Of a stretch of 64,000 nt of DNA, positions 44,840-53,146 are shown piece by piece. Where the stretch lies: the NCBI GenBank assembly GCA_035911135.1, contig JAMHWD010000015.1:1-64000 (forward strand). The letters are read 5' to 3'. Numbering within the stretch: the stretch's first letter is position 1; every line of letters starts with the position of its first letter. Made by a program: the position numbers and the translations under genes. This DNA comes from JAMHWD01 sp035911135. Its GTDB lineage: Bacteria; Pseudomonadota; Alphaproteobacteria; Micavibrionales; Micavibrionaceae. The notes under the pieces are model-generated. The model did not search any database. It was given only the letters and a program-made list of their open reading frames with translations, and was not told where the DNA came from.

Positions 44840-45007
44840 ATGACAAGCATCTCAGCCGGAATCGCCGCTCAGCAAGCCATGACACGCCAGACTATTGCGC
44901 TGGAAATGGTGAAGCAATCGCATGAGGCCGATCAGGCCATTGTGAATATGCTGGATCAGGCGGTTCAAGCCGGATCGCGCGGCGGGAATGTGAACATCAC
45001 CGCCTGA
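44840..45007 (+). CDS. Small YjfB-like putative motility protein (55 residues)
   Basis: ATG 44840 to TGA 45007 encodes 55 residues. GIAAQQAMTRQTIALEMVKQ and IVNMLDQAVQA form two helices with the spacing of the YjfB family, often annotated as putative motility proteins. An AAGGA-like sequence (AAAAGGA at 44824) lies rather far upstream. A strong terminator directly follows at 45031. It is the third small gene of the response regulator group. The assignment is by pattern, and the function is not known. Confidence 0.7.
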   Translation: MTSISAGIAAQQAMTRQTIALEMVKQSHEADQAIVNMLDQAVQAGSRGGNVNITA

Positions 45008-45030
45008 TGTTCTTTCGTTTTACAAACTAA

Positions 45031-45056
45031 AAAAGCCCCTTTCGCAGGGGCTTTTT
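45031..45056. terminator. Bidirectional Rho-independent terminator
   Basis: AAAAGCCCCT at 45031-45040 pairs with AGGGGCTTTT from 45046 around a five-base loop. T residues follow on the plus strand and, read from the other side, on the minus strand too. It separates the end of the YjfB-like gene from the end of the convergent AsmA-like gene at 45086 and can serve both. Confidence 0.88.
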
Positions 45057-45085
45057 GGTATTTGGGTTGTGCCTTGCTTAGCGCC

Positions 45086-48000
45086 TTACTGCAACAAACC
45101 TTTGAGCAGGCCTTTAACGGCATCTTCCGGCTTGATTTTCTGCGGCTCTTGCTGTGGCGCAGGGGCAGGCGCCTGTTCGGTGGGCGCCGCATTCGGGTCA
45201 ACCTGAACTGGCTGATCCGGCGTTGCGGCGGGAACGGGCGCTGGCGCAGGCTGCTGCTGACCGCCAAGCCCCGGAATACCCAGCTTATCGCCTAGCAAAC
45301 CTTCTAGTTTACGCCCCACCTTGCGCGATAGATAATCGTTCAGAACGCCCTGCCCAAATGTCTGGGTCGGGTTATCCAGCGGACCGCTGATCTTGATCGG
45401 GAATGGCGGAACTTCTTCTTCCTTCAAGGTGATTGTGTGTTCTGTCGTGATATAGAATTTCGGCAGATCAATATTACCCTTCGTATTCAGGAACGCGCGC
45501 GGGCCATCCAGATCCAGTTTGGTGATATGAACAATCCCCTCATTGATCTGGAACGATCCATCCATGGTGTCGAACTCGGTGCTGCCGCCCTTGGTCGAAG
45601 ATTTCCAGACACCCAGAACCGTATCGCCGGGCTTTGTCTCATCCGACATAGCGCGGGCAAAACGTACCAGATCAAAACCTTCCAGCACGATAGATTCGCC
45701 ATTTGTCGTCCCCTGACCGCTCAGGCCGTAAATCAGCGCCGCCGGGCTGATCCCGCTGGTGGCGATATCCGCATCCAGATCAATCAGGCCCTTGCCTTGC
45801 AGAATACGGTTTCCAGCCAGCGAAGCCACCAATGGCTCCAGCGAAACGCGCGCCAGCTTGGCATCGCCATTCATCGTATAACCGCCATCCTTACCCAAAG
45901 GCTTAAGCGTGCCGGTTAATGCGATTGTGCCGTCATAAAGCTTACCTTCCAGCGATTCCAGGCTCAGCGTGCCGGATTTCAGACTGGAAACAATAACCGG
46001 AGCATTCAGATTCCATCCCTCGTAATTGATGGATTTGGCTTTGATATTAAAATCATAATCAAAGCTTTGCATCCATGCATTATTGAGGGCTTCACGCGAC
46101 CAGCGCGTGGCTCCGGGAGCGGAACTAGCCGGAGGCGTGGCGCTTTTTTGACCGCCGGCGCTCACAACCACAACATCCCCCATGGTCAGATCGCCCTTCA
46201 TATAGGGGCGCTGGCCATCCAGATCCAGCGAGATCGCGCCTTGCACCGGAATACCGGCCATATCGGCCTTGATACTGTTGAGCTGATAACCACCCGCATC
46301 CTTTTCCACCAGCGCATAAAAATCCATTGGCTTGTTAAAGGAGCTGTAATTGCCGCTGCCGGGGCTGATGATATTCAGGGCCTCGTTCATATTGCGGTGC
46401 TTGACCTGCAGAGCCAGTCCCGAAATCGCCAGAGCACCCAAAGGATCGGCCACCTTGCCGCTGGCGATCACCTCGCCGTTCATGGCCTTGATATTGGTGG
46501 TGACATCCATGCCTTGCCCCGTTCCCTTGGCCTGCACCGCGATATCGGTGCTGCCCAGATCCGCCGGCAGGCTGGAGATATCCATTTTCATCATCTGCGC
46601 CAGAGGCTTGAAATTGGCAGATTTTACCCCAAAGGTTACATCAAGACCGCCCAGATTTTTGATATCAGCAATATGCCCCTGCGCGCGGATCGCCGCATCA
46701 GCAAAGCTCGCCACATTAAACGCATCCAGTTTCAGCGTATTATTCACCAGCGCGCCCTTGGCTTTCAAGCCGCTGAACGCATAGGCATCATAACGGCCTT
46801 CCGCAACATCCACATCAAAAGTGATATCAAGCGGCAGCGAAAAACCTTCCAATGTCTTTTTGATATCGGCAGGGGAAGACGCGCCAGCTGAACCGTTGCC
46901 CTCGTTGGATTTGAGCATCCCCAGATCCAGACGGGAGGAACGGGCCTTGAGCGTTAATGCCGGGCGTGTATTGTCGCCGCCTGCATTATAAAGAATATCG
47001 CCGCTAAGCGTGGAATCATTGACCGCGATATCAGCATCCTTCAAACCGAAGGCCTCACCATTGGCTGCAACCTTGCCCTTGATAGCCGCTGACGTTATGG
47101 CCTCCAACCCGGCGACACTTGTCAGACGGTTCATTTCGAGATCAGCCGCTTTCAGATCAAGATCAATCTCAATCGGTGAAATCTTGCCCTTCACAGCGCC
47201 AGTCACATCCGAAGCGCCAATCTTGGCAACCATATCCTGAAGCGCAAATGCTCCGTCTTTCAGGGTCAGAATACCGGCAATAGAGGCTTCGTTGCTTTTC
47301 AGGGCGCTGCCGCCATAAGCCGAGATATCGGCCAGACGGACCTGCGTATTGCCTTGCAAATCAAGCGCGCCGGATTTCGAAACAACGCCGGAATATTTTA
47401 CGTCAATATTATCGGGCTTGATATTGGCCGTAATATCCAGCGGAATAACATCCGTATCAGGGGTCAGTTTCCCTGATTTGCCATCAAAGGCAAAATTGCG
47501 CCCGGCCAGATCAAATGAGCCTTCCGCCATGAATGGGCCGGAAAGCGTATCGGCGTTAATCTTCACGCCCAAATTATCAATTATGGTTTCGCTCTTGGTC
47601 TTATGGTCGTAATAACGAAGGCGACCACCGTCGATTTTAACGTTATTCAGCGCAACACTATCCATGGCGCTTGCACCGCTTTGAACCGCAGATGATGCAT
47701 CAGCTTGATCCTTGCTGCCTTCCATCATTGCCTTGATTTCAGCCGTTTGCCAGCTTTGGCTGCCATCGGCCAGTGCCTCGATACCAATATCAGGCTTGAC
47801 CAGATTTACGGATGTCAGAACAACCTTGCCTGAGAGCAACGGCATAAAGGCAAGATTAAGATCCAGACGCTCGAGACTTGCCAGCGTGTCGTAATGATCG
47901 CTCAAGGGTGATTCAATAACGACGTTATTTACATAGGCATAGGGCGCAGGAAAAATCGCAATCTTCAGATCGCCCTTCAAATCCGCATCAAGGCCGGTAT

Positions 48001-48124
48001 GCGCCTTGATCAGGCTTGTCGCCTGCCCTTTATACTGGTTCCAGTCAAAAAATGACGGCAACACAGCCACCACAGCAATCAAAACAAGGATAATGCTGAA
48101 AAAACCAATCAGGGCGCGCTTCAT
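45086..48124 (-). CDS. AsmA-family envelope protein
   Basis: The 1012-residue protein starts at ATG 48124 with GAGG upstream (a start at 48187 would lose the usual N-terminus). A single membrane helix (IGFFSIILVLIAVVAVLP) at the N-terminus anchors a large periplasmic beta-rich part of long repeated strands. The AsmA signature FDWNQYKGQATSLIKAHTG opens it. The C-terminus has LRGSGTTNGESIVLEGFD-like and PFPIKISGPLDNPTQTF blocks and a Pro/Ala/Gln-rich tail. AsmA-like proteins are thought to move phospholipids between membranes. It is transcribed alone and ends at a shared terminator. Confidence 0.9.
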   Translation of the reverse strand: MKRALIGFFSIILVLIAVVAVLPSFFDWNQYKGQATSLIKAHTGLDADLKGDLKIAIFPAPYAYVNNVVIESPLSDHYDTLASLERLDLNLAFMPLLSGKVVLTSVNLVKPDIGIEALADGSQSWQTAEIKAMMEGSKDQADASSAVQSGASAMDSVALNNVKIDGGRLRYYDHKTKSETIIDNLGVKINADTLSGPFMAEGSFDLAGRNFAFDGKSGKLTPDTDVIPLDITANIKPDNIDVKYSGVVSKSGALDLQGNTQVRLADISAYGGSALKSNEASIAGILTLKDGAFALQDMVAKIGASDVTGAVKGKISPIEIDLDLKAADLEMNRLTSVAGLEAITSAAIKGKVAANGEAFGLKDADIAVNDSTLSGDILYNAGGDNTRPALTLKARSSRLDLGMLKSNEGNGSAGASSPADIKKTLEGFSLPLDITFDVDVAEGRYDAYAFSGLKAKGALVNNTLKLDAFNVASFADAAIRAQGHIADIKNLGGLDVTFGVKSANFKPLAQMMKMDISSLPADLGSTDIAVQAKGTGQGMDVTTNIKAMNGEVIASGKVADPLGALAISGLALQVKHRNMNEALNIISPGSGNYSSFNKPMDFYALVEKDAGGYQLNSIKADMAGIPVQGAISLDLDGQRPYMKGDLTMGDVVVVSAGGQKSATPPASSAPGATRWSREALNNAWMQSFDYDFNIKAKSINYEGWNLNAPVIVSSLKSGTLSLESLEGKLYDGTIALTGTLKPLGKDGGYTMNGDAKLARVSLEPLVASLAGNRILQGKGLIDLDADIATSGISPAALIYGLSGQGTTNGESIVLEGFDLVRFARAMSDETKPGDTVLGVWKSSTKGGSTEFDTMDGSFQINEGIVHITKLDLDGPRAFLNTKGNIDLPKFYITTEHTITLKEEEVPPFPIKISGPLDNPTQTFGQGVLNDYLSRKVGRKLEGLLGDKLGIPGLGGQQQPAPAPVPAATPDQPVQVDPNAAPTEQAPAPAPQQEPQKIKPEDAVKGLLKGLLQ

Positions 48125-48205
48125 CGGGACCTCTTTTTCTTTAAATGCGAATACGGCCACAATGATACTATTGCGCCGCAAAATCAAGCCTTGATGGCTG
48201 GATTC

Positions 48206-48733
48206 CTATTTAAAACGCTCCTGGAAGGATTTTATCGCATTAAAAAAATCATCTAATTTCGGCGACACCCCATTTTGAAAAGTGCGTTGCTGCGTCCGGG
48301 GCAAGGAAGCCAGCGTATTTTGATAGATTGTCCGCGTTGATTCGATCAGATCCATAAGATCGGATTTTTTGTTAATAACCGTATCATTGGCACTCAGGAC
48401 CCGTTGCGTCAGCATGGTCACAATCGCGCGGATTGTAGGGTCGCTGCGATCCAGCTTTTGCCGGAATGTCTGTCGCGTGAGGATAATCAGATTACAATCT
48501 TCGATCGCCTTGACGCTGGCCGAACGCGGCTCATCAAAAATCAGGGCAATCTCACCAAAAATCTGTCCGGTATCCAGCTTCGCCAGCTCGATCTTTTTAT
48601 CATCTTTTTCATGAAAAATGCTCACGCGGCCCGACTGGATCAGATAAGCGCAATTACCGCTATCCCCCTGTCGCATGATGAGGGTTCCCTGCGGTACGAA
48701 ACGCCGCTCCAGAATGATGGTGTCCTTGTTCAT
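48206..48733 (-). CDS. Cyclic nucleotide-binding domain protein
   Basis: The 175-residue protein has one CAP-type sensor domain: FVPQGTLIMRQGDSGNCAYLIQSGRVSIF, then the phosphate-binding GQIFGEIALIFDEPRSASVKA block with Glu and Arg at the cNMP-contact positions. No DNA-binding helix-turn-helix follows. The C-terminal 60 residues are helical and end in FNAIKSFQERFK. It could sense cAMP or cGMP or act as a general ligand domain. It lies between phaB and the AsmA gene on the same strand. Confidence 0.86.
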   Translation of the reverse strand: MNKDTIILERRFVPQGTLIMRQGDSGNCAYLIQSGRVSIFHEKDDKKIELAKLDTGQIFGEIALIFDEPRSASVKAIEDCNLIILTRQTFRQKLDRSDPTIRAIVTMLTQRVLSANDTVINKKSDLMDLIESTRTIYQNTLASLPRTQQRTFQNGVSPKLDDFFNAIKSFQERFK

Positions 48734-48785
48734 AAAACAAGTTTATCCCGTCTGATGCACATGCGCCAGTAGGATAATATGATCA

Positions 48786-49508
48786 TCAGGCCATGTACTG
48801 GCCGCCATTGGCGGTCAGGGTCGAGCCATTGATAAACCCGGCCTTATCGGATGCCAGAAATACAACCAGCGCCGCCACTTCCTCAGGCTGCCCCATACGG
48901 CCGGCCGGAATCTGCTTGATGATGCTCTCCAGAACTTCAGGCCGCATGGCGGCTGTCATATCCGTGGCAATATAGCCGGGGCAAATCGCATTCACCGTCA
49001 CACCCTTGGCGGCATTTTCCAGCGCCAAAGCCTTTGTAAAGCCAATCATGCCCGCCTTGGCGGCAGAATAATTGGTCTGGCCGAACTGCCCTTTTTGCCC
49101 GTTGATCGAGCTGATATTGATGATGCGGCCAAAGCTGCGCTCCCGCAGGCCGTTAATCACGGCACGGCACATATTGAAACAGGACGTCAGATTGGTCTCG
49201 ATGACGGCATGCCAGTTTTCAGCGCTCATTTTATGCAACACCCCATCCTTGGTGATGCCGGCATTATTCACCAGAACCAATACAGGGCCGAGGGCAGATT
49301 CAATTTCTGCCACAGCCTTCTCGCAGGATGCATAATCGCCCACATCGCATTTCACCGCCATACCGCCAAGTTCCTTGCGGAAAGCCTCTGCGGCCTCCTC
49401 ATTGCCATGATAAATGGCCGCGACCTTGAACCCATCGGCGCTCAGCGCCTTCGAGATTTCAAAACCAATGCCGCGTGTGCCGCCTGTTACGATTGCAACT
49501 TTTGTCAT
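48786..49508 (-). CDS. phaB: Acetoacetyl-CoA reductase
   Basis: The 240-residue short-chain dehydrogenase has TGGTRGIGFEI for NADPH binding, NNAGITKDGVLHKM, the Ser of INISSINGQKGQFGQ and the YSAAKAG catalytic Tyr-Lys pair. The substrate-side QKGQFGQTNYSAAKAGM matches PhaB rather than FabG. It reduces acetoacetyl-CoA to 3-hydroxybutyryl-CoA for polyhydroxybutyrate. phaA lies 35 bases upstream on the same strand, with AGGAGC in front of this start. phaC is not in the window. Confidence 0.93.
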   Translation of the reverse strand: MTKVAIVTGGTRGIGFEISKALSADGFKVAAIYHGNEEAAEAFRKELGGMAVKCDVGDYASCEKAVAEIESALGPVLVLVNNAGITKDGVLHKMSAENWHAVIETNLTSCFNMCRAVINGLRERSFGRIINISSINGQKGQFGQTNYSAAKAGMIGFTKALALENAAKGVTVNAICPGYIATDMTAAMRPEVLESIIKQIPAGRMGQPEEVAALVVFLASDKAGFINGSTLTANGGQYMA

Positions 49509-49543
49509 ATCCGTATGCTCCTTGAAAATATCCTTAAAAAAAT

Positions 49544-50758
49544 CTAGGCGACTTTCTTCCAGTCCTGCCCCTTGGTGCGCTCAACGCAAAGCGCAACGCC
49601 CATACCGCCGCCAATACACAGCGTCGCCAGACCTTTTTCTGCGTCACGGCGTGCCATCTCATGCAATAACGTCACCAAAACCCGCGCGCCGGACGCGCCG
49701 ATCGGATGACCCAGCGCAATCGCGCCGCCATTGACATTCGTGCGGGCCGGATCAAAGCCCATATCCTTCATCACAGCCAAAGACTGCGCGGCAAAGGCCT
49801 CATTCGATTCCACCAGATCAAGATCGGAAACTTTCCATCCCGCCTTCTCCAGCGCCTTGCGCGAGGCCGGGATCGGGCCAGTGCCCATGACCGAAGGATC
49901 AACACCCGCCGTTGCCCAGGATGCAATCTTTGCCAATGGCTTAAGACCGCGCTTTTGCGCCTCGGATTGGGTCATCAGCATGACAACAGCCGCCCCGTCA
50001 TTAATGCCGGATGCGTTGCCGGCCGTAACAGTGCCGTCTTTCTTGAAGGCGGGTTTCAGCTTGGCAAGCATATCAATGCCAACGCCCATGCGCACAAACT
50101 CGTCACGGTCGAATGTGATTTCCTCTTTCTTGCCCTGAATTTTAACGGGCACGATTTCGGAGGCAAATTTGTTATCGTTGATCGCGGCCTCCGCGCGGTT
50201 CTGCGATGCCACGGCAAAATTATCCTGGTCGGCGCGCGTAATCTGGAAAGCCTCGGCAATATTCTCTGCCGTAATGCCCATATGGTAATTGTTAAAGGCA
50301 TCCCAAAGACCATCCTTGATCATGGTGTCAATCATCTCGACATTGCCGAATTTCACACCCGTTCTCATCTGCATGGCATGCAGCGACTGGCTCATGCTTT
50401 CCTGGCCGCCGGCGATCACGATTTTTGCATCACCGCTCTGGATCGCCTGCATTCCAAACGCCACGGCACGAAGCCCCGACCCGCAGACCTGATTGATAGT
50501 AAGGGCCGTTTTATCAGCCGGAATGCCAGCATGAATAGCCGTTTGACGCGCCGGGTTCTGACCCGCGCCAGCCGTTAACACCTGACCCAGAATAAGATCA
50601 TCAACATCGCCTGCCGCAACGCCCGTATCGCGCAAGGCATCCTGCACCACAATCTTGCCCAGCTCATGTGCCGGCAAGCCACTGATCGTGCCGCCCAGCG
50701 AGCCAATGGCTGTTCTGCGGGCGCTGACAATGACGATAGGATCTTGGGCTTGAGACAT
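49544..50758 (-). CDS. phaA: Acetyl-CoA C-acetyltransferase
   Basis: The 404-residue thiolase joins two acetyl-CoA. NQVCGSGLRAVAFG holds the acyl-accepting cysteine, VESNEAFAAQ and NVNGGAIALGHPIGASGAR the catalytic His, and CIGGGMGVALCVER the second cysteine. Start ATG 50758 fits the family length of about 392; a longer frame to 50824 is not needed. Its position before phaB shows it feeds polyhydroxybutyrate synthesis. Confidence 0.96.
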   Translation of the reverse strand: MSQAQDPIVIVSARRTAIGSLGGTISGLPAHELGKIVVQDALRDTGVAAGDVDDLILGQVLTAGAGQNPARQTAIHAGIPADKTALTINQVCGSGLRAVAFGMQAIQSGDAKIVIAGGQESMSQSLHAMQMRTGVKFGNVEMIDTMIKDGLWDAFNNYHMGITAENIAEAFQITRADQDNFAVASQNRAEAAINDNKFASEIVPVKIQGKKEEITFDRDEFVRMGVGIDMLAKLKPAFKKDGTVTAGNASGINDGAAVVMLMTQSEAQKRGLKPLAKIASWATAGVDPSVMGTGPIPASRKALEKAGWKVSDLDLVESNEAFAAQSLAVMKDMGFDPARTNVNGGAIALGHPIGASGARVLVTLLHEMARRDAEKGLATLCIGGGMGVALCVERTKGQDWKKVA

Positions 50759-50867
50759 ATGATTTCCTTTTTTGCCGTGGAGATGGGGTAAACCGTGCCA
50801 CACCTTACCAACCAAGGCTTGCATTGCAATACCGAATGAATGTTGCGCCGCAACAAAACAGTTGCAA

Positions 50868-51557
50868 TCAGACCGGCATCAAGGCAATCGCGAAATCACC
50901 CGACCGTGATCGGATATCCATGCCTTCGGTTGCCTCGCCCAGATTGATCGTCTGCAATCGGCGCTTGGCAAGGCCACGATAATGCATGCGCGCGGTCAAT
51001 TCCTGCCCGATATAACAGCCCTTTTCGTAAGACACCGCGTTTAGCGCGTCCATATTCCCTTCATCCATCGTCGAATTGCCGACAATCAGATCGCGGCTGC
51101 CATCGGGAACGCAAAGCCTGATGCGAATTTCATCCCATGCGGCAAAGGGCTTCTCAGCAAGACCTTGCGGCTTCTCGTAAGTCCGCCAGCCCAAATCACC
51201 ATGACGCGGATCGGCATAAGCGCCTTCCGGGACTGGCCCAAATCCGGCGTAAACAACAACCTGTTCCGCCGCGCTCAGTTGTACATCTGCGCGAAGCTTA
51301 TACATACTCAGACGCTTAAGCAGATCGGCGCTGCGCTCACCGCCTTCGCAATCCAGAATGATGGAATTGTCATCTGCTCGCATGAAGAAATCATGCAGAA
51401 ATTTACCCTGTGCGCTCAAAAGACAGGCATAAACCAGACCACCTGATTGCAAGGCCGTCACATCATTGGTCACAAGATTTTGCAGGAAAGATTCCCGGTC
51501 CGGGCCCGATACCCGGATTTGCCCCCTGCCCGCCAATTCAACAAAAAACGATTCCAT
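50868..51557 (-). CDS. ygfZ: Folate-binding YgfZ protein (iron-sulphur cluster repair)
   Basis: The 229-residue protein is a short member of the YgfZ/GcvT-like family. The signature KGCYIGQELTARMHYRGLAKRRL, with its conserved cysteine, is clear near residue 178. LVTNDVTALQSG and YACLLSAQGKFLHDFF are N-terminal blocks. YgfZ uses tetrahydrofolate to help repair or build some iron-sulphur clusters, such as that of MiaB. It is divergent from the glycosyltransferase gene with 31 bases between. Confidence 0.92.
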   Translation of the reverse strand: MESFFVELAGRGQIRVSGPDRESFLQNLVTNDVTALQSGGLVYACLLSAQGKFLHDFFMRADDNSIILDCEGGERSADLLKRLSMYKLRADVQLSAAEQVVVYAGFGPVPEGAYADPRHGDLGWRTYEKPQGLAEKPFAAWDEIRIRLCVPDGSRDLIVGNSTMDEGNMDALNAVSYEKGCYIGQELTARMHYRGLAKRRLQTINLGEATEGMDIRSRSGDFAIALMPV

Positions 51558-51588
51558 ATATTTCCCGGCGTGCTACAAACTTGACCTC

Positions 51589-52542
51589 ATGAACATTCTT
51601 TTTATCACATCCAGCCGCATAGGCGATGCCGTTTTATCATCGGGCCTGCTAGCCTATATAGAGCGCGAATATCCAAAGGCAAAAGTCACCATTGCCTGCG
51701 GGCCGCTGGCGGTATCCTTATTTGAAGGTTATCCTTTATTAGAGCGCATTATTCCCATCAAAAAACAAAGCTATAACCGCCACTGGATTTCTCTCTGGCG
51801 GCAAACCGTTTTACGCCGCTGGGATATGGTGATTGACCTCCGAAATTCGGCCGTCTCCCGCATCATCCCGGCCCGGCAGCGGTTCATTTTCGGCCCGCGC
51901 ATCGACGCACAAATGCACAAAGTGCTGCAGAATGCCGCCGTCATGCGCCTTTCTGAAGCGCCAGCGCCAAAACTCTGGTTTACAGATGAACAAACGAAAA
52001 AGGCCGCCGCATTCATCCCGGATGGCACGCCCGTTATCGGCATCGGCCCCACCGCCAACTGGATCGGCAAGACATGGCCCGCTGAAAATTTTATCGCCCT
52101 GATACGGCATATCATGGATCAGCGTCCGGAATTCAAGGATGCGCGCTTTGCGATTTTCGCCGCCCCCGGCGAAGAACCGGCCGCGCAGCAGGTTCTGGCC
52201 TCCCTGCCCGAAGGGCGCGGCCTTGACCTGATCGCCAAAGGCAATCCGGGCGAAGCCGCAGCCGCCATCTCCCGCTGTAATTTATATATCGGCAATGATT
52301 CCGGACTGATGCATTGCGCCGCAGCCGCAGGCGTTCCGACATTCGGACTGTTCGGGCCAAGCTGGCCCCATATTTACGGACCATGGGGCGAACATACGGC
52401 TTATGTTTCCACGCCGCAGAATTTCAAGGAACTCACCGATTTCAAAGGATATGACACCAAAACATGCGGCTGCCTGATGACCACACTGACAACAGATATG
52501 GCGATACAGGCGCTCGATACGTTTTTAGATAAAAGCTTTTAG
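51589..52542 (+). CDS. Glycosyltransferase family 9 (heptosyltransferase-like)
   Basis: The 317-residue protein has the GT-B layout. NILFITSSRIGDAVLSSGLLAYI opens it and FDMVIDLR-like MVIDLRNSAVSRIIP follows. The sugar-nucleotide half has YIGNDSGLMHCAAAAGVPTFGLFGPSWP, the hallmark of ADP-heptose transferases. Start ATG 51589 opens the conserved first strand; the frame runs back to 51466 inside ygfZ. It probably adds a sugar to lipopolysaccharide core, but the acceptor is unknown and no LPS genes are adjacent. Confidence 0.9.
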   Translation: MNILFITSSRIGDAVLSSGLLAYIEREYPKAKVTIACGPLAVSLFEGYPLLERIIPIKKQSYNRHWISLWRQTVLRRWDMVIDLRNSAVSRIIPARQRFIFGPRIDAQMHKVLQNAAVMRLSEAPAPKLWFTDEQTKKAAAFIPDGTPVIGIGPTANWIGKTWPAENFIALIRHIMDQRPEFKDARFAIFAAPGEEPAAQQVLASLPEGRGLDLIAKGNPGEAAAAISRCNLYIGNDSGLMHCAAAAGVPTFGLFGPSWPHIYGPWGEHTAYVSTPQNFKELTDFKGYDTKTCGCLMTTLTTDMAIQALDTFLDKSF

Positions 52543-52555
52543 GGCTTATCCCGGA

Positions 52556-53086
52556 TTACTGATTCAAACCCTTGTATTCACCCTCATTCTGCGACTGGAT
52601 GTGATCAGCAGGCAGGTTAGGCGGCTTGTATTCGTAATCGACATGATTTTTCATGTAGTTTTCACGGGCACGGTGCGCAACATCAAACGGCACGTGTTTG
52701 ACACGCTCCCAGCCCTTGAAAATCATGCAGGTTTCAAAATCATGGTAATTGCCATGTTCCGCCAGCAAGAAGCGCTGACGCTCCGGCTCTTCGTAATTGG
52801 CCAGTGCAATCTCGTCCTTGGACAAAACGATATCGCTGCCAGGAGCTGCAGGAACGGCATCACGCAATTGTCCCAGATGCTCCAGTTCGCGCATTTCAAC
52901 CACGCATCCGGCAATGTCCTTGTTCAGCATCTGCTGCGCCTTGGGACCTTGCGTATAAGCCGCATCGGACACGCTGGATCGCTGCCAGTATTGACCAAGG
53001 GTCGGCTCGATTCGTGTTGCATTACCACAAGCGCCTGTCGCCAGAACTGCGCCCAGAGCCAAAGAAGAAAGGAAATACTTTTTCAT
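52556..53086 (-). CDS. Putative lipoprotein of unknown function
   Basis: From ATG 53086 the protein has 176 residues. The N-terminus (MKKYFLSSLALGAVLATGACG) has a basic start, a hydrophobic stretch and a cysteine at position 20 in the position of a lipobox, although the residue at -3 is Thr rather than Leu. The mature part is charged, with TCMIFKGWERVK near the middle. No family is recognised. It ends 14 bases from the convergent glycosyltransferase gene. Confidence 0.75.
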   Translation of the reverse strand: MKKYFLSSLALGAVLATGACGNATRIEPTLGQYWQRSSVSDAAYTQGPKAQQMLNKDIAGCVVEMRELEHLGQLRDAVPAAPGSDIVLSKDEIALANYEEPERQRFLLAEHGNYHDFETCMIFKGWERVKHVPFDVAHRARENYMKNHVDYEYKPPNLPADHIQSQNEGEYKGLNQ

Positions 53087-53146
53087 GATGACCATCAAAT
53101 TTGAATAAAAAACGTGAATACAGGATACCAAGGGCCGGAAGCATAC

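Noticed and set aside
46067..46891. 274-codon open frame on the plus strand
   Set aside because: It is antisense to the AsmA-like gene and shows only low-complexity basic sequence.
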